From Aphis gossypii (lineage: Eukaryota > Arthropoda > Insecta > Hemiptera > Aphididae), in assembly GCF_020184175.1 (NCBI RefSeq), contig NC_065531.1, positions 35,423,213-35,487,212 on the forward strand: DNA of 64,000 nucleotides, written 5' to 3'. The notes under the pieces are model-generated. The model worked only from the letters and a program-made list of their open reading frames with translations, searched no databases and was not told the origin of the DNA. A program made the translations under genes and the position numbers. Below, piece after piece: positions 26,087 through 38,990 of the stretch (position 1 is the stretch's first letter; every line of letters begins with the position of its first letter).

Positions 26087-26830
26087 TTAAAAATGTATAT
26101 TGAGCAAAGTTTTTTTTACTCCATCTGTACTAGTCCAAACAACATCAGCATTCAGTTTAGAATATTTTAAGCAATTTAAAAACTCAGTAATAGAACCACC
26201 TACACCAAAATAATAATTTTTGGCAATTAATAAAATACTTCCTGATAGTTTTAATTTTTTTTCAAATAAATTGATAAGCTTTGTATAATTGTTTACATTA
26301 TATATAGTTTCTGATGTCAAAATTAGATCATATGTATCTTCATTAAATGTAGTAAATGATTTCCAATCACCTGAATAGTACTTGCAAACTTTTAATCTTT
26401 CTTTACAATTTACTAATACATTACTCATAGTTGTATTAGTTAATACATCTTTATTAAAATCTTGAAAGTCAACATTCTGAGCTCCAGAAAGCAATGTAAA
26501 AATACCCAAAAGGCCAGTACCACAGCCTAAATCCAATACTGACTTTTCTCTACAATATATGGTATTATTGCTTAGATATTCTAAGAGGTCAAGAGTACAT
26601 TCCCAAAGTTTAAATCCTCCTTCATAAGTACCAGGAATGAGATCTGAATTGTATGAATTGGGAAATTCATGAATCAGTTTTAAAGACTTATCACCAACAA
26701 ACAATTCTGTAAATGGCAAAGTGGCTAATGTATTAGGATTAGTTAACTCTTCTGTTTCGACTATTTGATGTTCATTTTCATTAGATATAGACTCATCCAA
26801 ATCTTCAGCGTTAAAGTTGAACTTAAACAT
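26087..26830 (-). CDS. METTL18: METTL18-type protein histidine methyltransferase
   Basis: A single uninterrupted frame of 247 residues. It starts MFKFNFNAEDL, like the family's N-terminal FxFNF stretch. GTYEGGFKLWECTLDLLEY (67-85) precedes the S-adenosylmethionine-binding motif VLDLGCGTG (98-106). FQDFNKDVL (122-130) is the usual acidic segment, LILTSETIYN (169-178) is the family signature, and YFGVGGS (207-213) follows near the end. METTL18/Hpm1 enzymes methylate a histidine of ribosomal protein L3 (uL3) and tune 60S assembly and elongation. It is a little shorter than vertebrate METTL18. A TTTTTTCAG lies 16 bases before the ATG on its strand, so a non-coding 5' exon is possible. DUSP12 lies 2.7 kb away on the other strand, tail to tail. 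Confidence 0.92.
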   Translation of the reverse strand: MFKFNFNAEDLDESISNENEHQIVETEELTNPNTLATLPFTELFVGDKSLKLIHEFPNSYNSDLIPGTYEGGFKLWECTLDLLEYLSNNTIYCREKSVLDLGCGTGLLGIFTLLSGAQNVDFQDFNKDVLTNTTMSNVLVNCKERLKVCKYYSGDWKSFTTFNEDTYDLILTSETIYNVNNYTKLINLFEKKLKLSGSILLIAKNYYFGVGGSITEFLNCLKYSKLNADVVWTSTDGVKKTLLNIHF

Positions 26831-29800
26831 TATTAATAATTTAATCTGAAAAAATAAATATACATTATGAAAAATACAAGTAATTTTATTTATTTAATTT
26901 TTTAAAGTTGGTAAAATGATAGTAAAAAGTATCTGTATAGGTTTTTATCTAAAAACTAAAATTAAACTTTACAATCATTAATTGCATTCTGTATTCAATC
27001 ATTATAATTTAAATAAATATTATAAAATTATAAAAATATATTTTATTATATTATCATGAAACTTGTGTTAAAATTAATATAAAAATCTGTAAATAAGAAA
27101 ATAAGAAAATAAAGTTACCATTTATAAAATACATTGGTTAATCAAAATGTGATTGTAGTGTTCATTTAACATGTTACCTAATATACCTAATATAATAGTG
27201 AAGAGATAAAAACATTAATTTTAAATACTTAGAGATACTTAGAGATGTTTTGCCGGAAAGTCAACAGAGAGAACTATGAACAACTGATGAATGGAAATTA
27301 GACCTAAATCTGAAAGACATTGGTTATTATTAATGAACTGTCAATCACGCAAAAAAAAAGTTTAAATACAGTAAATGGGGATTATTTACAAACAATTTAA
27401 TACTTATAAATTATAATAAATATTAAAATCAAAATTTAAAGAAAAATATTAGGACTAATAAAATGACCATGTTATTTAGCTATATGTTGGTACTAAACAA
27501 TAACAAATCCCAAAAATTGGGATGATATAAAAACTATTTTTTATATAATTTAATATAATGTAGATAGGTAATGAAACATATTTTTATTCAAGAACTTTTT
27601 TTTGTTTTTTTTTTATGAGACATACCTATCACTCCAAACTTAAAAAAATTGCGTAATGGATATTCATGGACAATTTTATTATAAAATTAATTATTATTTC
27701 TTTACCACACAATTTTTATAAAATAAATACCTTTTATTAACCAATAACAAAAACTATATTATAATATACATAATATTAATTTTATGATATTTTGTATCTT
27801 TGATATAGGTACAAGTATAAAATATATAGTTATCAACAGATTCTACTGGTTTTCTATAATATATTATCCAAATATTATGTTTCTATATTTTAAAACCATT
27901 TTGAATAGCTTATTAGTTATAAAAATTTATGTTTATAAAATTCAGTTTGCTGTACTAACCTGCCAATAATTGTCCAGCTGTTTTATACATTATACAAAAA
28001 TAATGAATTATTCAACAAAGAAAAACAAAAAAAAAAAATTCTCACACTCACTTTTTTTACAGAAGCCACAAACTACTTGATGTTAACTAATGATTTAAGA
28101 TCTAGTATCCTACCTTTAATTTAAAATAAATAATCATTTGACACAAGTTAGTTTTTCAGAGATAATACTGTTATTATACTATTATCAGTTATATACAGTG
28201 GTGCCATTTAAAAATATTTTTCGGTTCTTAACACTATACAAAAATGATTTATGCAAAAAAACATTTGTTATAAACTTATAAATGTTATTTTAACACTTAG
28301 ATCATATACTAGTACACTAACTTACTTAATATTTCGCTTCCACTTGTTAGTGTATGTAAATTTCTTTTTCGTTCTTCTTAATCCTTTTAAGAATAACATT
28401 TTGAAATGATGATAGCTTTAGCGATCTTCAAAAATTAATCAACATTTTTTTTTTTTTTGAAAAACATTCTGGTAAAAATAAAATATAAATATTATAAATA
28501 CATAGTGGTTATTAATATAAACGACAATATTTTGATAGAAGTGAGGAAACATATTTTTAGAGTATTATTAATCAATTATATGTATTTTTATCATCTTGTG
28601 TTTATACTGTTTATAAACTAAAATCTATATAATTACATACAGGTAACTGAATAAAAATTAAATCATTGGTCCTCACATCAACTGTACTTGGGTTCAACAT
28701 AGGTCATAGACTCTGCAACGAGGACTGGTATTTTTCTTATAAGACAACAATCATTTTATAATAAAATAAATGTAAATGTAAATAATGTAAAGTATATTAT
28801 TATTTTCTCAATTGTTCATTGTAAATAGCAAAGAATTTGTGTAAATGCTTCAAAAAGCTAACTTCTTATTTTATATTAATATTTTATACTTTTGAAATTT
28901 AAAACATTTGTTCAGAATAATTACCAAAATTATTGTTATTTTTATTTAAGATGTATTATATTTATTATATTCCAATACTATCATTTATAAAATATCATCT
29001 CAATTTTCTATGCATTTTATCCTATAAAAACAGTATATCAAATCTAATGACTGAATTAATTTTATCATTGATACTTACTAATTATTTTTACAGCATCTTA
29101 ATTTTCTGGAATATTTATTGTAAAAATGAGTTTAAAATATTTAAAAACATTTTAATTGATCTCATATTATTTATAAATAAACTAAATATATTATACATAA
29201 TTTTATTATAATATTTTATAACAAATAATATTTAATCGTTCAAAATTAAAAGTATGGGTAAGGCGTTTAAGTAACAGTGGTTGAATATTTTTTACAGAAT
29301 ACTTTTTATAAAAAGGATATAGTAGAATATGTACATATTAATGCATTAAAAGTATGCAGGAAAAATTAATACAGATACTTTTTTTTATTATTCATTAATA
29401 ATTTAATCAAATATTGAGAAAAATTTAAATTATTTGAAATGTTTATAGAATATACAACTGTTATGCATTAGTCTAATATTATTATTATAATTTTATTTAA
29501 ATACATAAACAAAATTAACCATAGAATCTATATATTAAGAAACGTGGATATTTTAATCAATATCATTATTGATTATTTTAATGTAGTTTTCTACAATATT
29601 ATATTATGTACTTACAGAAAAACTATGGATTTCATAACTGTAAAAATTATGTTTTGTATTTCATATTATTGAAATATTGAAATAGGCTACAGATACTTGT
29701 AGGTACTTTTATTATATATACTTTAATATAATTAATTTTTGCAAAATTATTTAAATTAAATTTCGTCTATCAATCAATACCATTATTATTAAATTAATGT

Positions 29801-31870
29801 AGAAAATAGAATATTAGAAGAAAATGGTTGAGTTAAATATTCTAAACAAATAATAATAATTGTATATTATAATATAAATTATGAATTGAATACTGAAATT
29901 ATTGATTACTAGAAAAAACACAATCAAAATAATACTGAATAAATTAAATTATACACTGTGATTCAAGAAAAATGATTAGAAATTGATATCAAATAAAATC
30001 CTTATATTATAAATTAATTAATCATCATGCTAAGAAAAAATCCTTAATGAAATACCCATGCAAAAAGAACACAATATTAACTTGAGTTTAAATATATAAA
30101 AACTTAAAAAATATAAAAAATAAAATGATTATAATAAAATTTATTAATACTATTTTCATATACTCAGGTATATATGGCCCCAAGTTTATATTTTATTGAA
30201 CTGTTTGACTTACTTATTAATCATTGACCTTTATTAAAAATTACCAGGGATAGGTTAATTTATCGAACTCTCAAACTATCCGAACTTAGAGTAGCTTGTT
30301 AAAAATCAAATTAAAATAAACACAATATGTATTGTAAATCTAAATACCAAGAACACAAATAATTAATATTATAACTTATTAATAGGTTTTAAATGTTTGT
30401 TTAAAATGAAGTCGGATTAATAAATTAATTTTAAAGTTAAGATAATGAAGTTTTAATGAGTGAATGAAAAATAAATTCATATCGCCTTGTTTAATTTTGT
30501 ATGAATTTACCATAAATCATATAAATTTGAATATTAAATTTTATTATGAATCAAAGTCATATCCCATAAAATTAATATTTTTAAAAAGCTTTTGATATTT
30601 ATGTTTAGTTTATTAAATAACAGAATCAAAATTATTTATTCTTTTTTTTATAATCACTCTAAACTTTTCATTGTTCATAAATTAATAAAAGATGGAAAAT
30701 GTATTATATGTTCTTAATAAAATATAATGTATATTTATATTACCTTTTAAGTATTTATAACTAAAACATTTTGAAAACTTGAAAAAAAAATTCTAAAATT
30801 GAATAAAAATTGTTAGCCGTTAGGCCATGTTTTTATTAATTATCTGACTTTTGAATGATAATAATAGTATACTTACTAATTTCTTTAAAAAATAAAGATA
30901 CGATAATCTTATGTAAAGTCCTTATTATATTAAATCAGTATACTTTGTATACTGTGAGTCATTACTCATTTCCTAAAATTGCAAAATAAGAAATCAATTT
31001 GAGATATTTAATACAATAATTATTATAAATATATATTTTGATTTGATACAAATCTGGAAGTCAGGTTAAAAAAAATTATAACTATTATACAGTTCTTCAA
31101 TTTTTACAGTGTTTTTATTTATTTATTTATTTATTTTTTTTTTTAATGAAAGACAAGAATAAACTTAAGAATTCACTCAATGAAAAATTATTTCATAAAT
31201 GTAGTATTGTGTATATATAACACACAAAAAATAGATTAAAATATTATGCATAATTATGTTTAAATAATTAACACTGTTATTATAAGTTGAAAAAAATGTC
31301 GATTACAAGTAACTACACTCAATAAATTATTACACGCTATATTTCCTAAATTAGTTAGACATATGTTGAACGATCAAACACAAACATAAATCATAAGGAG
31401 GGTAGTTGAACTACAATATGAAATGTATAATTAAAACTCAATTAACTAAATGATCCATTACTCCTAATTCTAAATAAGATATTAAACAGTATTATTAATT
31501 CTCATATCAATCAAAAAAAAAAAATAATAATAATAATAAATAAATAAAATTAAATAATTAGTATATATATAATTAATTATTAATACTATCTATATTCTAA
31601 TGTAATTTGTGGATGTCATCTAATCCTATCTTTTTATTATTTAAACCTAACTTACTACATATTTTTTAATTTGGAAAATTTGCTTACAGTTTTGAATAAT
31701 ACTGACTTTATTTATCTTTACTACTTTTTAAGAATAATTATCACTCGCACTAAAATGTTGTAATCAACACATATGAGATAGAAAAAAAATTACACACAAA
31801 ATCTTTAAGCCTAAATGCCTTTCTTTGTTGTCAATGTAAACTGAGGAATAAAGTTTTAAAAAAGATTCCT
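26831..31870. other. Five-kb AT-rich intergenic stretch, nothing recognised
   Basis: Extremely AT-rich with many A and T runs. Open frames at 27784-27969 and 28933-29211 would encode hydrophobic Ile/Leu/Tyr/Phe-rich peptides, which random AT-rich DNA gives. They show no conserved motif or splice structure. Confidence 0.6.
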
Positions 31871-31875
31871 GATGG

Positions 31876-31972
31876 CCTGCACAAGTTTAAATTTCTGCGG
31901 GTTGGAATTCTGACCCAAACCCCTTATGTAACATTTTGGGTCAGCTCATACTTTTTTTAACCTGTGCACAAA
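31876..31972. repeat. Small imperfect palindrome, possible MITE
   Basis: CCTGCACAAGTTTAAATTTC with TTCTGACCCAAA on the left mirrors TTTTGGGTCAG and TTTTTTTAACCTGTGCAC on the right. The inverted repeat spans about 97 bases with little loop. No target duplication was identified. Confidence 0.4.
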
Positions 31973-32309
31973 TAAAACAAATATTCTACTTTAAACCTGT
32001 TTAATAAATAAATATGTATAGTTCTAGTTACGACTTAGAGCCAATTGTACAACATTTCAATAAAAAAATTTAGCTCATCACTTTGAAATTGTACACAACA
32101 CAATTTCAATATATATAAATTTACAAATATATAGTTAAATAAGTATTCTGTGATTAAAATTATCAATTGGTTTAACTTAACATTTATACCCATGAATAAA
32201 AATTGTAATAAACAGTAATTAAATATTTAGACTAATAGTTACTAAAAAAAAACAGTAGTCATCACCTATATGAAGAAACTAATATCAATATAGTTTTAAA
32301 ATGTAATAA

Positions 32310-32530
32310 ACTGAGATGGGCTGAATATATGTAAACACTTAGAGATTAATTGGACAAGTTACAAAATTAAAACTCACCACAAAAGTGCTGCGATGATAAC
32401 TCAAATAACAATAGAAGGATCAAGGGATGGTCAATGACTTGAAAGAACATAGATAGAGAATGGGGAAGAATTGACTAAGGAAAGAGATTATTGTAGGCAA
32501 GTTGTAATGGCAATGAACCTAAATGTATTA
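32310..32530 (+). pseudogene. Decayed C-terminal fragment of a non-LTR retrotransposon
   Basis: Conceptual translation gives NKLRWAEYM, then NNNRRIKGWSMT and KNIDREWGRID with stops between. This is like the end of RTE/BovB-type reverse transcriptases (LRWAGHV ... RKRW ... DLEKIG ... DREXWR). It lies in or near the hnRNP 3' UTR on the opposite strand. The alignment was made by eye and is weak in places. Confidence 0.5.
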
Positions 32531-33000
32531 TAAAAATTACAAAAAATTATCTATTGCATATAATGGTATTAGAATTTAAAATATATAATTTAGATTTTAG
32601 GTAGTATTAAATAAAACAGACAATACATAATAATACATTTGTCACTTAATATACTTCATAAATACAAGTTTGAATTGGAGGAAAATGTTTTTGTAAATAA
32701 TTGATCAATGTGTTAATCCTTTTAATTTTTACTATAAATATGCATAATGCATATATTATAATAAATATAGTATCAATTAAAATAAATATATCCCAGAAGT
32801 ATTTATTTTTTTTTAAAGAACCCTTTAATTTATAAATAAATTGTTAAGAATAAAATATTTATTGTAATTTAAGGTTTTATAAATTGTATGTTATAATGGC
32901 TCTAAGCGTTAACTCAAAATGAGTATATTTAAGTTTACAATAATACAATAATTAATGTTAATAACTGATCAAAGAAATATTTTAAATGTACCTTATACAG

Positions 33001-36000
33001 CTAGTATCTTCCTCTCCCACCTCGTCCAAAAGCACCTCTGCCACCACGACTTGGATTTCCAGGACCTCTTCCAGATATTCCCCTTACAGGGCCACCTCCT
33101 CTTCCACGAACACCACCTCTTCCTCTTCCACCAAAACCACTTCCTTCGCCACTTGCAAAATTACTGCCACTAAATCCACTACTAAAGTCATTGTATCCAC
33201 TATCAAAACCACCTAAAAATAACACAAAACATAATTAGTATAATATTATTGTTAAATAAGAAATACAATTTTGTATTACTATTGTAGGGTCCCGGTCTAG
33301 CAGCTCCACTTCCTCGCATAGGGCCATTACTTCCTCTTATGGGTCCAGCACCAAAACTTTGTTGATAGCCATCACTAAAACTATTATCCCAGGCACTAGT
33401 TGATGGACCTCCCCAATTACCACCTCGAGAACTTGGACCTGATTCCCATGGGTCTGGATCATTACCACCTAAAATATTGTACAAAGTATATAAAATAAAT
33501 ATGTATGTATTATTAACAAGCAATATATTGTAAATAAATTAAATAATTTTTACTTCTCCATCCTCCACCTCTTCCACTCATTCCGAAATTTCTCATCGTT
33601 GGTTCCCAGGCATTTCGATTATCACTACCCCAATTATCTCCAGAATTACTGTTATTTCTAGCATTTACTCTAGCCATTTCTTCTTTACTCAATGCTTTTT
33701 TTACATCAATTTTTTTTCCTTTTATTATATGTGATCCTTTTACTATTTAACAAAATAATATGGTAAAATTAAAAAAGAAATATTTTAATAAAATGCATGT
33801 ACTTGAAACCTACAACATATTTTATCAACAGGATCATAATCATCAAATTCAACAAAACCAAATCCTCGTTTTTTACCAGTTTCTTTATGAACAACTAGAG
33901 CAGCAGAAGTAACATTACCATATGGAGAAAAATATTCTTTTAAGTCTTCTTCAGTAATGCTGTCATTTAACAGACCAACAAACAATTTTTTAACTGTTGC
34001 CCCTGCTTCAGGTTTTCCAATATCCTTAAAAAATATATATATTTATATTAAACAGTAATTATTTATTTTCATGTAAATTAAATAATATTGTATTACAGTT
34101 TTTGGAACAGCTCTTTTAGGTTCTACGGTTCGGCCATCTATCTTATGAGGACGTGCACCTTGTGCATCATCAACCATATGAGCAGCAGCATAAGTAATAA
34201 AGCCAAATCCTCTTGATCGTTTTGTCTGCGGATCTTTCATAACAACAACATCCATGATTTCACCCCATTGTTCAAAATATTTTTTAAGATTTTCATCAGT
34301 AGTTTTATAGTCTAATCCACCAACAAATAATTTACGCAAATGTTCAGGCTCCCTCTAAAATAAAAAAAAAGGTAAATAGCTTATATTAAATATAATACAT
34401 TACATTTTTATTTGAAAAATGTAAAGATATTTTAAACATTGGTTGAAGGAACAATTATTGCTGGTGAAAAGTTTTGCATAAATAGATAAATGTTATAACT
34501 TATAAATAATGTATACTATGTGTGAACACTACTTGTTTTTCTATATTAAAGTATAAAATTACAGAATGTTTTGATGTTTCCAATAACTTTTGTATGCTTG
34601 AACAATTTAGTACCTAATATTATCTTAAATAATACATTTTATTATGGAATTACAAACTAAAAACATGCTGGAAAAATACTAAAACTATACATAATATTTT
34701 AATGATAAAACCCTAAGATAACCCTATTGTTAGCAAAACTATATTCCAAAAGAGAATAATTGCTTTTTGTGCATAACGAATGATACCATTGGTAAGTGGA
34801 TAACTATGTGATGAATCTGACACCCGATAAATGATGGAAGATGCACAACACTGACAGAAATCAGTCAATCAGTTAGCCGATTGATTATTTTTCTTTTTTT
34901 AGACGAGGGTATAATATATTAAGGATTATTGGTATAATATAATAAATAGATAACAGAAATTATGGACAAAAATATCATTAATTGTTATTAGGAAGTAAAA
35001 TATGTACAGTAGAATAGAAAGAAAAATGTATAAAACATGTTAATTATATTTAATAATTAAAACTAAAATCAGATCAATTTGTTTGTACAGTTGTTTTATT
35101 GTATATTAACTTGGCAGATAATTTGTTTCAGAGAAAGTAATACAATAATATTTGGGCATTAACTGATTTTTCTAGTTAATCATGATAGTATGATAACATA
35201 ATTCAAATAAAAATAGAATTTAAAAATAAATTCCTTATTTTAAATTTATAACAATCATATGCTAATATGTTTTGAATTATTAATTGTTTTGTTATAATTA
35301 AATAGTTAAATCAAATAATAATTGACCCAATGATTCTTTCTTATTCATTATTTATAAAAATAAAATTTACTATTTATACATTAAAAAAAACTACATTAAG
35401 CAAATGGGTTAAATAATAGAGCAATGGTATTTAGACTTGAGTACAGTGAGTAGTAAAGGACGATGGTTAGCAAGTAAAAAGGCTTTTAGGCAAGATTTAG
35501 CTAGAAGACAATATATTACAAAGTTTCAAACTAAAAGATTACACCACTAACATCTTTTGAGATAACTTTATACTAACTAAATTTAGATTATTTGTGTTGA
35601 TTAGGTATTATATACCTAAATAAATATATATTAAAAACAATAAAGAATTGTAATTGTTTATTAATTTGAATAGTTATTCAAATGTAAATTACTAATTATT
35701 AGGTAACCAAAGTATTAGAAACAATCACAGAAGTTATCATAATTCAATACTGCCCGTCATTACTATAAACCATTAGTAACATTATTCAACATTTATTAAC
35801 AATATTCTATACAAACAGAAAAAACCAAGATTTTATTAATACTTTATTAATTATGCATTACCAAGAGTTACAGTTTCAAATTATTCTAAAGGAATAAACA
35901 AGTTTTAATAAATAGGCAATAGGCAATTAATTATTACTTTTTTGTACATAATAAATTTCATTTGTAGCTCATTTTGAAACATTAAAAAAAAAAAAATAAA

Positions 36001-36573
36001 TAATGTTTAGTTCATTCAATAATTTATTTGGAATGTATAGGTATATGTAGATATGTTTATAGACGTATAAAATTAGAGAACACAATATAAGGAAAAATGT
36101 TTATATACTCTAAGTAATTTAAAATCTTAAACATAATATTCAGGAAATTAATATTTTTAATATTTGCTTAACTAATTTATTTAGATCTGTAAAAATATTA
36201 CCATGTTTACGAGTAGTAGGTATAAACTATCTTCAGTGGAATCGAACAAATATCTTAAAGATAAATATTTTAGTAGCAAATATCAAATAAAATAATAGTT
36301 AGATATGACTAGTGTTAAAATAAAAAAGCAATCAACGATAATATAAAAAAAAAAAAAATTAAAGATATGTTTAAAGTTAATAAAAAGTTCAAGACGAGTA
36401 GAATAATTCAACTTCTACAATCCACGGGATCAATGATTGTTTACAATTATTGAATAAATCACAGAAGCGTCAGACGAGAATGATTTATACGAGAATATTA
36501 TGAAACTTTGAAACGTAAACACAAAACTCTATAAAAAAATAAAAAATAAACACTGAGTTGGCGAGTTATCCAT
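33001..36573 (-). CDS. Hrb87F: hnRNP A1/Hrb87F-type RNA-binding protein, two RRMs and a glycine-rich tail
   Basis: Exons on the minus strand: 36554-36573 (tentative first exon, MDNSPT), 34097-34354 (or to 34352), 33814-34024, 33554-33742, 33280-33468, 33001-33212; about 358 residues. RRM1 has RNP2 LFVGGL and RNP1 RGFGFITY, preceded by EPEHLRK as in insect Hrb87F/Hrb98DE. RRM2 has LFVGLL and RGFGFVEF, followed by DDYDPVDKICLKG and KKIDVKKALSKEEM. The tail is rich in G, S, R and N (SGFGGRGRGGVRG, PSRGGRGAFGRGG) with RGG-type sites and ends RGRY. Family members bind pre-mRNA, shuttle between nucleus and cytoplasm and influence splice-site choice. The RRM and tail exons are secure and frame-consistent. 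The first exon needs the second AG of a tandem acceptor (TTTTAGAG) to join in frame, so the start is uncertain. The symbol is by similarity; one-to-one orthology with Hrb87F rather than Hrb98DE was not tested. Confidence 0.88.
34355..36553. other. First intron of the hnRNP gene, nothing recognised
   Basis: AT-rich sequence with no conserved open frame. If the tentative start exon is wrong, the true start exon should lie in or just beyond this interval. Confidence 0.4.
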
Positions 36574-38148
36574 TATTCAACGCCTTATGCCACCAATATG
36601 GACCGGCGGCGGTGGTAGTAACGATCAGTGTAGTCACTACCTACAGTAAACTTTAGCAAGACGACACTGTGAATTAAAGCCAATTCAGTTTGAAAAAAGC
36701 GCGGTTCTTTCAACTTCATAACTATAAACCACAAATTAAATCTTTCAAAAAATTGTATTTATTCTATTATCGTCATTTGGTTATTTGAACTATTGAATTT
36801 ATAATACATCATTAAGTCAAATAGTCGTGACTCGTGGTATATTATATCAAAGTTAGAAAGATTAATATAAAAAGAACAAAGCTGCCAAAAAATTGAAGTT
36901 TAATTAAACGTTTTGATTCAACGTTTAGCTAAAGTTAAATCTGTTATTTTATTATTGTAACTTTTCCAATACAAATATTTCAAAATTATAGAATATCAAT
37001 AAAAATAAAATAAATATTTATAGTAATTTTTCCAACGGACTTTTACGGTATTCAATCCAAATGATAGGACAGAGTAGGTATGTCCATCAAAGTGGCATAC
37101 GCATGGGTAGAGTTCTAGGGATTTATCTCCACCCAAAATTACTTTTTCCTCCCAAAGATTGAATCTATAATTTCATTAATTTATTATAAATTACACATAA
37201 CAGTTTAAATAAATATACAATTATTATAGGTAGATACTTAATCAACTGTATGGATATTGTTTAGTTACCTATTTTATTATTTTTTTATAGTAGATATATA
37301 ATATGTTATAACCAAATACTTTATTTTATAACTAAAAAAAATGTTATAGCTATCAAATTAATTACAAGATTTTAAGAGTTAAGTCAATTAATATAAAAAT
37401 AGTAATTTGGAAAAATTATTTTGCGTTTCAACACAATTATTATATTATTACAATATTATTCAAACGGGTCTTTGATCAATCTATAGTGAAAATTCTAACC
37501 AAACTGAAATCCTGTATACGATATAGACGATATAGTATATACTATCCATCATAGACCATAGTAATGATTTTACAAAAAAAAATAGGTGTGCATTGTCTAG
37601 CATTTTGTTATTAGGACCTTAATAGTCCTTTAAGCCAGAGGACAGTATTTTTTTACCTGTTGGCCAGGCTGTTGTTACATTTTAACTAAAATTTAATTTT
37701 TTCTAAATTATGTTATTATTATTAAATACTTGATTATTATATATTTTATAAAAAAAATTTTAAAAAAAACATTCATAATAATTTACTTTACTTTTTTAGA
37801 AGATATTCTAAATAAAGAAGAGGGCCCAACAATGCTGTAAGTAATAAGCACCATTTAAAATTTAGGTCTACGTCCGCCATGTCATAGTAACATGGTGTAT
37901 TGAGTAGAGTATAGACATATTAGACACTATCTAGATATTTCATCTTTTTGACTTTTTGCATTGACGACTATTGTTTACTATCCTCGATACCAAGGCGTAG
38001 GTACGTATTAATCCGCTTTTGAATATACAAATATATTTAAATACTAAAAAAAAAAAAAAAATAAACAAATAAATACTAATTACGACCAAGGTAGGATTTA
38101 TATGCATAATACATATTTATATAATTTTATCAAAAGATTAGTTTTATA
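36574..38148. promoter_or_regulatory. Part of the divergent interval between hnRNP A1-type gene and PRPF18
   Basis: The start codons are 2.4 kb apart and point away from each other. 36590-36720 is the least AT-rich part (CCGGCGGCGGTGGTAG) and probably carries the hnRNP 5' UTR. Near 37090 AAGTGGCATACGCATGGG looks like a lone hAT-type terminus without a partner. The rest is AT-rich with no clear signals. Confidence 0.4.
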
Positions 38149-38156
38149 CTGATGAG

Positions 38157-38699
38157 TATAGGGTTCGGATTTGAAAGCAAAAGCCTTTCTTTTAATAATC
38201 ATAATCTTAATAGAAAAATAATTTTTATATAAAAATGTATTTCATTTAATTTCTAAGACGATGTATGTATTTAAACGGGTTTTATTCTTCGCAATACTTT
38301 ATCGATATCGCTGAATACTCTATCCGTTTTCGACTTATCGAGTATCTGGTATGGCCATAAAAGTATCCATACCACGGACTAAGATATCTTAGTCCGTGAT
38401 CCATACTACCTATCAATCATACACCTTGCTACCTATATAAAGATTAAGATATGTTTATAACGATTACGTGTAGATTCAAGATTGTTTGCTAAGATCATAT
38501 TATATGTAGGTATATGATCTAAGATTGTTCGTCAGTCCGCATTTGTCGAATTATTTTTTTTAATATAAAAAAAAAAAAATAATATTTTGTAGTATATTTT
38601 TGAATTGCTTTTTTACATAAATTAAATACCTTTATTACATTTAAAATGCTTTTTTTTTTAAAATTATATTGCCTTCAAATCTGAACCGACTGAACCCTA
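38157..38699. mobile_element. Non-autonomous hAT element with TAGGGTTC termini
   Basis: It is flanked by perfect 8-bp copies of CTGATGAG (38149-38156 and 38700-38707). The left end TATAGGGTTCGGATTTGAAAGC pairs with the right end GCCTTCAAATCTGAACC...GAACCCTA in reverse complement. A perfect 26-bp palindrome sits near its centre (38373-38398). It ends about 290 bases before the PRPF18 start codon. No coding capacity. Confidence 0.8.
38373..38398. repeat. Perfect 26-bp palindrome
   Basis: The half-site is CACGGACTAAGAT, followed directly by its reverse complement with no spacer. A related half (AAGATATATCTTAGTCCGTGG) recurs at 51607-51627, outside any element I recognise. Confidence 0.8.
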
Positions 38700-38990
38700 C
38701 TGATGAGTGATGACTCCATATTATATTATTATCATTGATTTACTTTGTGTTATCTCTAATCTCTTATTATCGTATAATATATTTTACATATATATATTTT
38801 ATATCAAAGTATATAGTAAGTTCTTTGGTTGTATACGTCTTGTATACACCTTGAATAATTGAATCTTGATTTCTTGATAATAATTATTAATTTATAGGTA
38901 ATATTGAATATTCTTACTTCTCACTTTTTAGTTTTTTGTCGATATTATATTACAAGTATTGAATTCAATTCCATAGGTTAGGTTCTTACT

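Noticed and set aside
27784..29211. Hydrophobic small frames that might look like membrane peptides
   Set aside because: Ile/Leu/Tyr/Phe/Asn-rich peptides are what random AT-rich DNA encodes. No family resemblance.
32955..33216. Plus-strand frames rich in His/Phe or Ser/Thr opposite the hnRNP tail
   Set aside because: They are antisense shadows of the glycine/arginine-rich coding exon.
37075..37150. Another hAT MITE beginning AAGTGGCATACGCATGGG
   Set aside because: Only one terminus is recognisable and no matching right end or duplication was found.
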